This document shows, in pieces, positions 35,199 through 46,471 of a DNA stretch of 64,000 bases (the stretch's first letter is position 1; the number at the start of each line of letters is the position of its first letter). A program made the position numbers and the translations under genes. The notes below the pieces were generated by a model. The model was not told the DNA's origin, did not search any database, and saw nothing but the letters and a program-made list of their open reading frames with translations. The stretch spans positions 370,795-434,794 of the forward strand of contig NW_019091546.1 in the NCBI RefSeq assembly GCF_001949145.1, read 5' to 3'. The DNA is from Acanthaster planci (Eukaryota; Echinodermata; Asteroidea; Valvatida; Acanthasteridae).

Positions 35199-35476
35199 AC
35201 AAAGTGTGGACCTCTACACAAAAGAAGCCCACATAATGTAGGGTGCGATGGCGTAGTGTGGACTCGCACACGTCAACACAATGTTTCCCCTCTCTGAAAA
35301 ACCATTTCAGAGGCAATTTGGGGTCAAGGTTATCGTGGCAAAATGAAGAGAAATAGTCCAGGGAATCACCATCAAAAATCCAGCTCGAAGGAGTTATGTT
35401 AGTTAGAGAAAAAGGAGAATTTTCCTCAAGTTTCCCTAACCACAGGAGAACAAAGGAAAGTCCACACTTTGTATGT
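35199..35476. repeat. Small inverted-repeat element
   Basis: catacaaagtgtggac at the left recurs as gtccacactttgtatg at the right end, with ACACAA/GAACAAAGG flanks also inverted. About 280 bp long; probably a MITE within a larger insertion. Confidence 0.45.
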
Positions 35477-35782
35477 AAAACGGGCATGTGTGGGTGCGCT
35501 AGTACATGGTGCCTGGTAGGGTACTGGAACAATGGAAGGCAACCCAAAAGGCCAGTTTTGATCCTTGTGGGGTAGTAAAGTGGTACCCCACAATAATTTC
35601 ACGAAATAGATGTTTCAAATTTACTCAAAAAGGAGGAATTTTCAAGTGCCATTCAACCCAGGAAACTGAATTTGGTTTGAAATGGCTGTGATTTGAATTT
35701 TTTTCTGTGTTGTTTGGGAGTTTTTTACACGAGAACAAAGGAAATACCCCACAAGTATACATATGTAAGGGTGTGTGGGGGT

Positions 35783-36306
35783 AGGTTAGTCTGGCACAAT
35801 TTCACCTTTGCGACAAAAATAACAAAAGGTCACATCAATAGGAATAAGCATAATAATTATGATCATAAACATATGAATAGGAATGAGGGATAGGATAAAA
35901 TGTATGGCATAAGATGACCTAGGGATGCATAGGAACAGCATAGGGTCGAAAAGTGTGGCACAACATAACCTTATGTATGGGATAAAATATGCATAAGGCA
36001 TATCATGGGGTAAAACCTTTCGGCACAGTTTGAGCTTTCTTATGAAATAGGATGATAAAAAATATGTGATGAGTCATAGGCAGTATGATGTCATGGAAAA
36101 ATACTGCCTGGCCCACCAGGAGATCCTAACGTGATCAAGGAGCAGGAAACGATCATCCCTAAACAAAGGGCCGTACGTGCCGCCATACACTATACCCTAC
36201 TCCTCATTCCCATTCATATTTTTATGATCATAGCTATTATGTTTATGCCTATTGATGTCACTTTTGCTATTTTTGTCGCAAAGGTCGAATTGTGCCAGAC
36301 TGACCC
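35783..36306. mobile_element. MITE with about 110-bp TIRs
   Basis: The left arm (agtctggcacaatttcacct through tgaataggaatgaggg) is the reverse complement of 36185-36304 (cctcattcccattcat to attgtgccagact). The interior has no transposase. It is absent from the equivalent position in intron 1 of unit 1. Confidence 0.75.
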
Positions 36307-37620
36307 CTCTACTCATATTATTCCCATTCATGAATACCTTTTTATTCAGGGAGTCAAAAGGAGTCAATATTTGATCGATTTCCAATAATTTTGTTCTACC
36401 GTTCGTTTTATGGTTTATTCCTTTTGAAAGAAACCATCTTTTTATATGAACTTGGCGCGCGTGGTGCGTCCTGCACACACAGACTCCTGACCAATCAGAC
36501 TCGATTAAACTGTCTTTTATCCATGTGCCAGCGTGCAATTTACGTAGGGGGCATTATCACTTCTCGGCGGGCATTATCAAAGTTTATGTTCAGACACGGT
36601 CACATGACACGTTTCGACCAATACTAGAAAAACCATACCAGATACTACGAATATCCATTTTAGGCAACTCATTGCTACGTGCACCGGAGACCAAATGCTT
36701 CGAAATGTCTTCAAAGTTGGTTCCGGTCAAAATGCAGTTTGTTAAACTAACATATAATAATCAACAGTTGGGCTGCTAACTGAATATTGATAGTTAATTG
36801 TCTCTAATCGGCTACAAGGAAGAAAAACCATTAATGCCATCTGAACGACTCGTCCTGACCACTGACAAATGTTAAATGAGGCATGAATACATTTATGCTG
36901 TCCATAAATAAGATCATATATCGTTGAAAGGAACCGCAGACTCGAATTATCATCGGAGGCAGTTGGGAGGGGGGCCATAATGCGCACATCCCCAGCTCCA
37001 GTATCGTCTTTACTTCAGCACCACCTTAATAAATTTTCCACTTTTAAAGTTTGTTTACTTTCTGGTTATATTTTTGTTATAGTTTCTAAGGTTGGAGGTA
37101 TTCCGGTGACAAGACCTCGCTGGAGTGTCATCTACCGGTTTTTATGCGCACTATCTTCGACAATAAATGAACATTGTGCGCTTCACGAGTTCAGTAGGTG
37201 TCTTATGTCCTTCATGAGGCTTGTGTTGCTTCGGCACACAATTAACGTTATATCAAAAAAGCCAAGAAACAATTTAAAAAGAAGTTAAATCTTGAAAATA
37301 TTATTGAACAAAATTCGCTGGAAAGCAACATACATATAAGGAAACATTTCGGGGAATAAAACCACTTGGTAACCAAACCGTACTGAGCAGGCTGTCATGA
37401 AGAGCAAAGATAAAATGGAAATGGAGTTAGCTTGTGTGCAAAACAGTAAGGACCCAAGCAATCATGCACGTCAGTGGTATTAAATTACGCATAGTATTAT
37501 AGACCTGCTGGTCCAAAAATGGATACCAATGTTGCCATTCAGTGCCTTGCTGGAGTAATCCACATGAACGAAAATGTTTCTACAAAAAACCTAACCCACA
37601 GAATCTTTCTACCCACTTAC

Positions 37621-37945
37621 CTGAGGTTCTCATGGAGTTTATGGTTAGCTAGATGAGAGATGGGACATCAGATGCAAAAGCGTTCTTGAAGATGTCGTCC
37701 GCAAACTTCGACATAAATAGCAGTTCGTCAAAACTTGTAACCGTCGCCAGGGATGCAATTCGAGCAGGACTGCTGAAATTCTGACAATATTCCACTGCGT
37801 CTCTATACGATAAGGATGCTGCAAAGTACCGGTAGCATTTGCCTTGACTCTCAGTCCATTGCAATGGGCAGCGTGTACATACTCCTTGAATGGAATCAAT
37901 CGAAGTCTGTAGGTAGACAATCGCCAGAATCACCCAGAGAGCCAT
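37621..37945 (-). pseudogene. Lectin unit 2 exon 1: CTLD first half with nonsense codon
   Basis: The exon is 325 nt, exactly the length in units 3 and 4, with ATG at 37945-37943, the same signal peptide, CPLQWTESQGKCYRYF, DAVEYCQNFSSPAR and SFDELLFMSKFADD. The Trp codon after VPSLI is a TAG. The donor gtaagt is intact. A clean nonsense change in an otherwise conserved exon suggests recent inactivation or loss of constraint after exon 2 was destroyed. Confidence 0.88.
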
Positions 37946-40422
37946 TGTGCAGTAGTAGCGTATAAATCTTGGCAACTAAACTCACCACTACCCAAAAACT
38001 GCACTCCGCACTTGGAACAACTCAGGCAAATGTTGACTGGCTTTCCTGTATAGTTTTTGAATACTGACTATTTTGCCACTAATATTAGTTCTGGTTATGC
38101 TTATCCCAATGTTGACGTTACTGTGATTCAGTCGACGTATACTTTGTTGCGCAGGCAAACGTCAGTAGGCCAAGGTAATCAACTTTGACTCCACGGGCTG
38201 CGTGCGCGTTCCTTCACTGGCGCAAGGCATGGTGGGAACCAACATGGCGCGGCACCCATGGGAACTAGGCTGGTACATAATGCGTTAATGCATTTGCACT
38301 CGGTTGCATAAGATACGTACGGGTGTATCTTTTCTTTCGTTTCATTCTTCATCAAAAACTACTGGTTAGTAAGCATGGAGTTGCGCTGTATTTCGGCTTT
38401 AGAAAATTAACATTCTGGCCTGATGATTCTCATTACCGACTCTCAGAAACATTTTATGCTCCTGAGGCTGTAACGAATGATGCGAGTTTTAATTGACTGG
38501 ATTGGATCGCTTATTGATATAACGAATGCGGCGGGTGGCTATTATTAAGCTTCCAGAGAGGTTTGAGCAGGTATCCTGCAGAAGTTTTTCTGTTTTTCCC
38601 TCTCAGGCTCTTGAGTTTGTGAAAATGGCGGCAGTTTACGGTATCATTCATAAATTGTGTGAAAATGGCGGCAGTTTACGGTATCATTCATAAATTGTGT
38701 CGGAGCGCTATGCAAAATTGGCTATGCATTATTTGTTCAATTTGTGTGAAACTCCTTGGGCTTTTTTAGTGAAAATTCATAGATTGACTGCTTCCAAATC
38801 AGCAACATTTGCTAATGATGAGGTTTAACGGTTCGGAAGTGGGTTTGCCATACCAAATTATTAGAAATATTGAAAGGGGTTTAGCTTCCCATATCGGTTA
38901 GGATTACTCCCAGAGCTACAAAGTGCACTGGAAAATTGCCCGGATTAAAACGAAGATAGAAATTGCATATTACCCAAAGTTTGAGTTGTGTCAACCCAAC
39001 ATTGGGGTAGTATTTACCCATTTTATGGACGAAGCCAGGCTCATACTCGTGTATGAACTTGAGACCCGTATGCTCATCATGGACGGTAAGGAGCTCTGAT
39101 ATTTATGCCTTTGTGGCATTTTTGGATTTACATCTCTGAACAAACCCACCTGTAACGAACTGTCTCAGGTTTTGCCTCCGTGTAATTCACCCTCAGTTTT
39201 TTACTTACGGTGTTTTAAATTCAAATTTCCACCAAAGTGCTGCACAGCGTTTTCATTTACACGCGAAGTATGACTAAACAGCATGTTATTAAGTAACATC
39301 CACTGCACTGCACATGCACATATTCAATATAATCCGCATTTATACCGTACGGCTCAGATCTCCGTAGTCTATACAACCTATACTCGTTGTGAATAGGCTT
39401 AAAACTTAATAAGATGTAATTTCTGTGTTAATTCTAATTTCTTAGTCTTAAAAATGTAGTTGCAGTGTGAAAATTTTAAGTTAAACCTTTATTTGCTGTA
39501 GGATAATTAAGCGTCATTTAGGATCACTAAATACGTTTTTTGTGACAAAACATGATCTGGCTTGTCTTGCTTTATGTTGCAAATGATGTGCCATTCGGAT
39601 TGTGCTTTTGTGTTACTTACTCTTTATTCAGATAAACGTGTGGAGAAATGATCGTCGTTCGATCCTTCCATCAATTGCTTGATCGATTCATCTACCAATC
39701 TGTTAATTGGTCAATCATTAAAATTGTACACAGAGACATTAGATTAATTCTAATCAAGATTACATTCACCAAATTGAACCCAACTGTATCTAGTATACAA
39801 AGGGGCAAACATTTCAAAGAACACTTTATTATATTATTTATTATTTAAATAACATTAATTGTATGTTAAAGTAAGGACATTACCTATATAGGCACGTCAC
39901 ACTTCAAAACTTCTATTCATAAATCTTGTTGCATTATTGTACAAAGATTGATTTGATCAATTTCTTTCCTCGACTTCTGATATTTGGAAGAAGTCATTTG
40001 GTCGTGCTTGCCGCATGAACTGCATTCACAATGACATCACCAAAAGCACAGGACTTTCGTATAACGCATTATTTATTATTAATCGTTAATCGTTAATTAT
40101 TATTTATCGTTAAGCCAACTGTGGTTTTTTTCTTTAACTCTTGTTAAAAGCACATCAACAATTATTCATTATTATTTATCGACAACTAAAGGCTAAAGGC
40201 AAAGAACATCTAATTATCGAACACTTCTTCCGCTAGCTGATTCTAAGTCTTTAAAATCGTATTATAAATCAAACAGGCAATTACATAATGACAATTATTA
40301 ATTGTATTTAAATCATACAATCATCTCATTTTGAATAAGTTTTCATTTCTTCAGTTCTTCAAGTCCTCTCTATTTTTCTTGAACACGACACAAAATTATT
40401 TTGTCAGAAACAGATGGTTGTA
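37946..40422. other. Upstream flank of unit 2 and 3' flank of unit 3
   Basis: 37946-38450 matches the unit 1 upstream region but lacks about 52 bp with the CRE-like motif. 38619-38698 is a 40-bp tandem duplication. 38735-38860 matches 27960-28082. 39640-40420 resembles the regions downstream of units 1 and 4 and should include the unit 3 3' UTR. No gene is recognised. Confidence 0.5.
38619..38698. repeat. 40-bp direct duplication containing aaaatggcggc
   Basis: Two perfect head-to-tail copies of 40 bases each contain gtgaaaatggcggcagttta. The core AATGGCGGC resembles the YY1 binding site. The identity of the copies implies a recent duplication or an assembly stutter. Confidence 0.85.
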
Positions 40423-40580
40423 TCACAACTGACAAATAAACGGGTTTTCCTGCAGCTCTAAGCGAGGCCCGGTCGTTGGTGATCCATCAGTAGCTGGTGG
40501 TGTGTTATAAAAAATGTCAGTATTCTCGTCATCCATGTTGAATTGGTGTTCCGTGTCGTCAGTAGCCAACAAGGTAGGAC
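40423..40580 (-). CDS. Lectin unit 3 exon 4: C-type lectin C-terminal end
   Basis: The acceptor cacgcattctag precedes a 158-nt exon in phase 1. It encodes GPTLLATDDTEHQFNMDDEN, a Pro/Thr-rich stretch and ELQENPFICQL, then TGA at 40423-40425. Where unit 1 has cysteines in TFCS and SSCL this copy has Tyr and Arg, so the inner disulfide is absent, while the last cysteine remains. Confidence 0.82.
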
Positions 40581-40832
40581 CTAGAATGCGTGTTATTAAA
40601 ACAGGGAAATGCAAACGGTAGACGCGTCAGATTATTTTGACAGTCTTATACTTTGGATGCCATGGAATTTTATATTGCCTCAGAATATACCTGCGGGCCC
40701 AACATTTGGAAAAGTCTCTCACTAAGTAAGATCTAATACACAGAACAACCGATCCCATTTCCGGTACGTCTGGCGTACGAAGAATCTCCAGAACTAACCG
40801 CGCACTTGAAAGCGGATCATCCTTCTTCGTGT

Positions 40833-41656
40833 ATTAGGGCACCCTTTTTATATTCTGTGGTTCTCATTTCCGATCGACCCTATTTTGGGCTCCCGATTAT
40901 GGGAAAAAAGTTTTTTTTCCCCCACCGACCCTGCTAAAAGGACCTTAACCCCCCCCAAAAAAAAAAAAAAAAACTGGCCAGCATGACCTTTGAAAACAAA
41001 AGCCCTGAAAACTTACGATTTTGCAAACGACCAACTGCGACGGTCGGTGTTCGCGTGAACATTTGGTATACCGCATTCAGTAGCCCTACACTTGTCTTGA
41101 CCCGGACTCGTAGAAGGGGGTTTTCAATGTGAGCAGCATGGTACCGACCAGAAGCATTAGACTTCTCTTCGTTTAACAATAAGGACATGTATATCCCATT
41201 TGCATGTAAGTATACACACAAAACGTGTTTTTAACATTTTTTATACATTTATCTTTGTTTAATACTTATGTATATCAAAAATGCAGAGAGAACAAAAAGG
41301 CCCCTGTACACGGAAAATTGAGGATAAAAGATAAGTCTACTCGAGTAGCTACGCGCGCTGATCATATCATTCAATATGGCGGCGTCCACTGTTGTGACCT
41401 TCGTTAGTTGCATGGTCCAAATAAAATCACGGGGTCCGATTACGATAGGCCCAACCTGGGTCCAAGATGTGGCAGAGAATATTCAATAAAACAAGTAACA
41501 AGAATATGTGCACATTGTGCACTTGGCCTGGTTTATTCAGTCATTTATACACCAGCAACATGGAATTTTTTAAAGGATTTTTTTTTTCGACCGACCGACC
41601 TTATCTCAAGTGGTAAAAGAAATGAGAACCATAGAATTTAACAAGAGCGCCCTAAT
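40833..41656. mobile_element. 824-bp inverted-repeat DNA element
   Basis: The left end attagggcaccc with tggttctcatttc about 22 bases further in is inverted at the right end as gaaatgagaacca, then gagcgccctaat. The interior contains C and A tracts and gaccgacc words but no recognised transposase. The matching position in unit 4 lacks it. Confidence 0.65.
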
Positions 41657-42239
41657 GACCTGGGAAGGTACGGCAACCTCACATTTGGGTGAAACCCTGA
41701 AAATGCTGTTGTTTATGTTTCTTAATCAATTACAAGTTGGATTGTTTAAAGAATGCCTCAACTGAACTTATTCACGAGTCGACCACATTAAACTGAATGC
41801 GAGGTTAACTTGTTTTATTTCGAGAATCATACGAAATTAGTAAATGAAGTTAAAGATAAGTTTCACCCCAAGTGATGTTTCAAACAACATTTTTAAATAC
41901 AAAATGTGATTTACGGAACCCCAAAGAGTCTGGCACCACCCAATTAGGCAGGTAACGTGGAATGAGATGTTTTAGTGAGCATGATCAGAAATTGTTTCTT
42001 TGTGTGAGTAAAGTCTATTGATTGTTTCTGGAAAGTCAAGATTCATAGAATGTGTCCAATTTCCAATGAGGGTTTTTGGTGCGTTCAGTCACCACCTTTC
42101 CAATGATGCATATGACACGCATCTTGAAGAGGATAATCAAATAGAGAACGACGACGGGAAATACATTCGAGGAAACTGCTTGCCAGAGGTGGTAGCAGGT
42201 CTTTTTTGCAAGTTGAAATCAAAAGTCAATTAGTGCAAT

Positions 42240-42690
42240 TCTATAGGCAAGTCACTTTGGTCATTTGGTCCAGTCACGAGTCAAATGTAAAGTCATTTGA
42301 TCACAGGTCAAGTCGAGTCACAATTCAATTTGGTCCAAATACAAGAAAGTCACAAAGTACAAGTCAAGTCTTGCAATGTGTGATTTCAACCACATCCAAA
42401 TGATTTAGACATGGTCGTAGGCAGACTTGACCGACGTGTAGAAGTCGCGAGCCGAACGAGGTCTTACGCTGATTATTATAAGATCTCAAGGAACAAGTTG
42501 ATAGACCTAATTTAAAACTTTAATGGATTCGATTGAATAGTCTTCGGACCTGCATTGGTAACAAGTTATAACGTGGAAGTCCAAGTCGAATCCAAAGTCA
42601 AGAACTGATAGTTATAAGTCAAGTCACGAGTCACAAAAAATACTGACTCGAGTCCAACTGGAGTCAAGTCAAGTGACTCGAGGCTACAAC
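42240..42690. repeat. Degenerate GAGTCA-rich repeat block, second locus
   Basis: Many copies of gtcaagtc, cgagtcac and tcaagtcgagtca occur across about 450 bp. It resembles the 6095-6560 block in reverse complement. It lies in intron 3 of lectin unit 3 and is not seen in unit 4. Confidence 0.55.
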
Positions 42691-42921
42691 TATGCTGCTT
42701 GCCTCCTTCGATTCAATTTCGCTTGGAAAATACGCACATTGCCAGTTATCCCAACGAATAAATATGACATTTTATATGGGGCTGTTTTGATTTCCTTATT
42801 TACATCATCAAATTAAATTTATGCGGTCAATTATTCAACTGAAGTCACTTCAAAACAGACTAACGGTATTTAGTTATTCGAAATGAATCTTCTTGAAATT
42901 TTAAAGATAAAGCACACTTAC

Positions 42922-42963
42922 CAATAGTTGCATGATCTACGGTTGCGATGTTTACCAGTTTGC
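42922..42963 (-). CDS. Lectin unit 3 exon 3: 42-nt microexon
   Basis: The acceptor aaaattcag, 42 exon bases and gtaagtgtg donor are all present. It encodes KLVNIATVDHATI with split glycine codons. Length and phase are identical to units 1 and 4. Confidence 0.82.
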
Positions 42964-43779
42964 CTGAATTTTAAAAAGGAAAATATCCTGATACACTTAG
43001 TTTTGAACATTCATATTTTCTTGTTATTCCTAGGGCTACTGAAAGGGGCTGGTTTTCTGAACTGCTTGCGTTTGGATGTTCGTTATTCTTGTAATATTGT
43101 CTACTGTACCTTTGGCTTAAGGTTTTAAAAGCAAAAAAGCATAGCCGTGCAATTGAGGATTATATAGCATTTTATAGAAGTAAAACTTTAAATATCGAAG
43201 ATTAGTAATGACATTTATATTGGCACGCTGTATGCGGGATGATGAGCTGACTGGCATATGGAACTGCTTTGATAACGGAGTTATACAAAAATTTCAAATG
43301 GAAAAAAACAATTCGTTTCTCTGATACATTAAGGTCTGAGAGGAAATAACGGCCTTTATTTCTGTATGTGAAAAGGAAACCGAGATTAATTTCTTCATTT
43401 TTTGGACATAGCTAATTTTTTTGAAAATTAGCGACAACTGTTTATTAACTAATGATGCCCTCTTTCCTCTGACACCAAGAAGTCCAATTTACTGTCACAG
43501 ATGACTGAGCACGAAGCAATTCAATCAACCATGTCAGAACTGGTCTTGCACCAGATTCACCGCAGGTTAACTCTAACCATTTTCTTACCTTAAAAAAAGA
43601 AGATGAAAGACCAATGTGTCCTTAACAAAATTTTTATTCAGTGATTTAACATTTGGATGCTTATGCCTGTCTCGACCTAACCCCATCGTCCTTCGACATG
43701 GCCCCCATTCCTTTCAACATAAATTTAGCTCTGGTTCTCATCGCTCTCAAAGCATTCCTGATTACGTCTCTCTGTCCTC

Positions 43780-45260
43780 TGAAGGTCTCAACCGCAGCGA
43801 CAATTGTGGCAAGTAGGTCATTGATATCTTACGGTGGCGCCTTGTACACTTGGTTCTTAATAATATGTCCCACAAAAAGAAATTACAGCGGGTGATGTCG
43901 GGAACCTTGGTGGCCACTCAATCTCACGGTTGATCGAAATTACTCTCGTGTGGAACAACTCTCTGAGCCTTTCCCTCGCCTCCTCAGCGTATATGTTTGC
44001 TACACTGAACTGGGTACTATTTTCCGAAAGAATTAGATCTTAAAAGGACTGTTCTTATGTTTAAGTGTCTAAACAAATTGACACCTATGTATATGACAAA
44101 TCTGTTTATGCCATTCACACAGATTTGTGAAACAAGATACACAATTAACAAGGCACTTAGCCAAAATAGAATGCCACGCTCAAAGTTTTGCGGTTAAAGG
44201 TGCAAAAATATGGAACAATTTGCCAGAGCAACTCAGAAGTATAGACTCCCCAGGGACATTCAAATCAGAACTACGGAAAGCCATGACCAGTGCCGTGTAG
44301 TCGAAAATGCTGATCTATGGAGTTGTTAACTTGGTTGCCAATGTTCATTGGAGCCGGATCGGGAATTTTGTCGTTTTCTTTTTTCCTATAGGGTTTTAGC
44401 GGAGTTTTCGCCTATCCCGCGATCAGTATTTAATTAATGTCGTGATTATTTATATGTTCACATGTGTATGATATTTTAGCGGTCTGTATTTGTAAATATT
44501 AACATTTGTCGTATTCTTTTGTCAATTTTACTTTTCGTTGTGAGTTTCTAACTTTTTTATTAATTTGTAATGATCGCGGACCCAATGGAAACCAGTATGT
44601 AACTGATTGGGAAATGGTATAAATAAATAAATAACACCTTTGTGTTCAAAGTGTTGCTGTTACTGCAGTAGAATTTCGTAGTTGCTAGTCTCAAGGTAAC
44701 GTTCACCACTGAGATTGCCATCAAAGAAACAGGGTCCAATGACGGTGCCGTCTCCACGCAGACCTATCCAAAGAGGAATCTTCTCTCGGCTCCCTTTCAC
44801 ATCAAACTGAAGTTGCGTGGGGTATCCATAGGAGCGCATTCACAGACGTTCTGGTTATTGACTTGGCCATTCATGAACAATGCTGCTTCATCCCCATTCA
44901 CAACGTGGTCCGAGAATCTGGGATGTTGGTCAAGGAACTAACGGCAAGCTTTTAGTCGTCTGGGTAGGTCTGCATCAAGGAGTTATTGTCGCCTGTACAT
45001 CTTGTACGGGTACCATTGGATGTCCAATCGAGCAATCTTGTGGGAAAGAGGATGGCGAGATCCAAAGCCCACTTCTCCCGGCAGACACATGCGGGTCTCT
45101 TTGTAGCAACTCAGGGACACCTCTGATGTTCGCTTTTAACCCTGCCGTTTTTCGTCGGCCTGAGCGACCTTTGCTGAGATTCAGGCTTGTTCCCTTCCCT
45201 TGGTACTTTACTTTGGATGTTTTTGTCGACTTGGAAGGAATGACTCAGTCAGGAAAACGC
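43780..45260 (-). pseudogene. Tc1/mariner-type transposase remnant
   Basis: On the minus strand the DNA-binding linker (PHVSAGRSGLW), the segment around the first catalytic aspartate (VVNGDEAALFMNGQVNN), a strand near DPVSLMAISVVN and the WPPR motif before the last catalytic residue are visible in broken frames. Stops interrupt the sequence after PRNFSLM and before VCVETAP. The LINE insertion at 44041-44636 separates the C-terminal part. Confidence 0.7.
44041..44636 (+). mobile_element. 5'-truncated non-LTR retrotransposon (LINE) tail
   Basis: Plus-strand frames contain FKCLNKLTPMYMTNLF, ETRYTINKAL and, after a shift, SFAVKGAKIWNNLPEQLRS with TFKSELRKAM. This is the characteristic C-terminus of RT proteins from CR1/L2/jockey-like LINEs. 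It is followed by about 330 bp of 3' UTR and ends in aaataaataaataa, a short repeat tail. It is inserted in a Tc1/mariner-type element. Confidence 0.75.
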
Positions 45261-45727
45261 TGACCAAATGCATCTGCTACTTGCTAGTCCTCAACCACTC
45301 TGTTACCACTAACACACGCTACTCCGTTGTAAGCTGCATTTTGCTGGTCTGAGAAAATGAAGGAGGAACTGGGCAGACAGTGTTCTTTACCAAATCATCT
45401 ATCTGGTGCAAGACCAGTTCCAACATGGTTGATTGAACTAGTTTGTGCTCAGTCACATGTGACAGATAATTGGATTACTGGTGTCATAAGAAAGAGGACA
45501 TCATTAGTAAACCCTGCGGAATAGTTTGTCTGAGGATATAGTGGAGGTGATTACAGTTGGCCGTGAAATTATTTTTTTATCAAGTAATTAGCAAAACCCA
45601 GTCTGAAAAAGGCGGAGGGCACTTTACGCAAGGGGATGGGGATTGCCAATACCAAAAATATCTAACTATATCCAAGGTATTAGTTTCTTTTTTAAACACA
45701 CTATACATGTATGGAATGGGTACCTAC

Positions 45728-46471
45728 CTATCGATCTACATTCATACAGATGGCGTATTTCCTGTATGCCAAGGAGACCATCAAACACAACCAAACTGCT
45801 GTACGCTGCTGAGCCGCCATATTGACTAACGGGATACTTCCCTGTGCACGTGTTTGTCATGCCCAGGTAAAGACGTGTGAAGTCATCCGACCGTCCACCC
45901 TCAGTGATCGCATCTGACATGTCGTCTGCCTGGATCAGTTCGCCGTCGACATAAACTTTCAAGTCCATGCTTGGCATGCCTATTGAGTTAACCGTAAATG
46001 TCAGGTGAAACCATTTGTCCAAAGGTACTTTGCCCTTAGTATAATTGCGACTAATCACGTGTTTTTGGGACCTTGCCATGAATTGAAACTGACACGAGCC
46101 GGCATTGTACAGGAAAACAATTCCTCTTGCCGACTGCGTTTGTCCGCCCGAGCTCAAGTAATAACCCCTATAGCTTGAATTGCGTGGGGGCGTGTCAATT
46201 TTTAGCCATATTGTCCATGTCGCACTGTGTGAGTGACAGCTGTCAAGATCCGAGATACAACTCCTACTAAAGTCTCCCAGATCTATGAATGATTCAACAG
46301 GCACGTGTACCGCGCATGTCTGATCTAGTCTCTCTGGCCCGGGAACCACTGAGACAGCGCTTTCATTTCCTCCTACTTGATACGTCTCATTGTTTATGAG
46401 GTTATCCCCACAAGGTATGACGTCACTCTCCTTGTTGAATGATTGATGCAAGATTGGTGGTAACTCCAATT
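45728..46471 (-). CDS. Lectin unit 3 exon 2: laminin-G / pentraxin-like domain
   Basis: 744 nt, acceptor tttttcag, donor gtaggt, open throughout. It encodes a linker (LPPILHQSFNKESDVIPC, VVPGPERLDQTCAVHV). The jelly-roll domain then shows ESFIDLGDF, WTIWLKIDTP, YYLSSGGQTQ, GIVFLYNAG, WFHLTFTVNS, DLKVYVDGEL, TRLYLGMTNTC, AAYSSLVVFDGLL and QEIRHLYECRS. It is collinear without gaps with the exon in units 1 and 4. Laminin-G/pentraxin domains act in extracellular recognition; the ligand is not predictable. Confidence 0.9.

Larger units (their letters stand above)
34911..37620 (-). other. Lectin unit 2 intron 1, exon-proximal part
   Basis: Blocks at 34911-35165 and 36310-37600 match intron 1 of unit 1 (18530-18840 and 18820-19480), showing shared origin. 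The piece between (35168-36320) is inserted material containing at least two inverted-repeat elements. No host exon is seen. Confidence 0.6.
29739..37945 (-). pseudogene. Lectin unit 2 pseudogene span
   Basis: The remnant consists of exon 1 (37621-37945) and an interrupted, truncated exon 2 (29739-30574). Lesions: a nonsense codon near the end of exon 1 where the other units have the Trp of SLIWLT; a fold-back insertion within the first 20 codons of exon 2; a 23-nt deletion at 29936/29937 that shifts frame; and loss of the last 268 nt or so of exon 2. No exon 3 or 4 was found downstream. About 52 bp of the upstream region including the CRE-like motif is also deleted near 38145. The DIRS insertion lies in its intron. 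Exon 1 is closest in sequence to unit 1, suggesting a duplication later than the split from unit 4. Confidence 0.85.
40581..42921 (-). other. Lectin unit 3 intron 3
   Basis: This 2.3-kb intron contains an inverted-repeat element (40833-41656), a stretch collinear with intron 3 of unit 4 (41880-42200 against 58870-59160) and a GAGTCA-rich block (42240-42690). No exon is recognised. Confidence 0.55.
43444..45511 (-). mobile_element. Tc1/mariner-type transposon with about 110-bp TIRs and nested LINE
   Basis: Inverted termini at 43446-43557 and 45401-45511 share ctaatgatg, ctgtcaca.atg.tgactgagc and ctggtcttgcaccag. Minus-strand frames between them encode a degenerate transposase: PHVSAGRSGLWISPSSF, FLDQHPRFSDHVVNGDEA, LFMNGQVNNQNV, then FHTRVISINREIEWPPR. 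It is the same transposase superfamily as the element at 32066-33446. A LINE tail in the opposite sense (44041-44636) splits it. Confidence 0.8.
42964..45727 (-). other. Lectin unit 3 intron 2
   Basis: This intron is 2.76 kb, of which about 2.07 kb is a DNA transposon (43444-45511). Without it the intron would be about 0.7 kb, like the 0.69-kb intron 2 of unit 4. Confidence 0.7.

Noticed and set aside
44880-45263. 127-codon plus-strand open frame
   Set aside because: It is the antisense shadow of the degenerate Tc1/mariner-type transposase on the minus strand.
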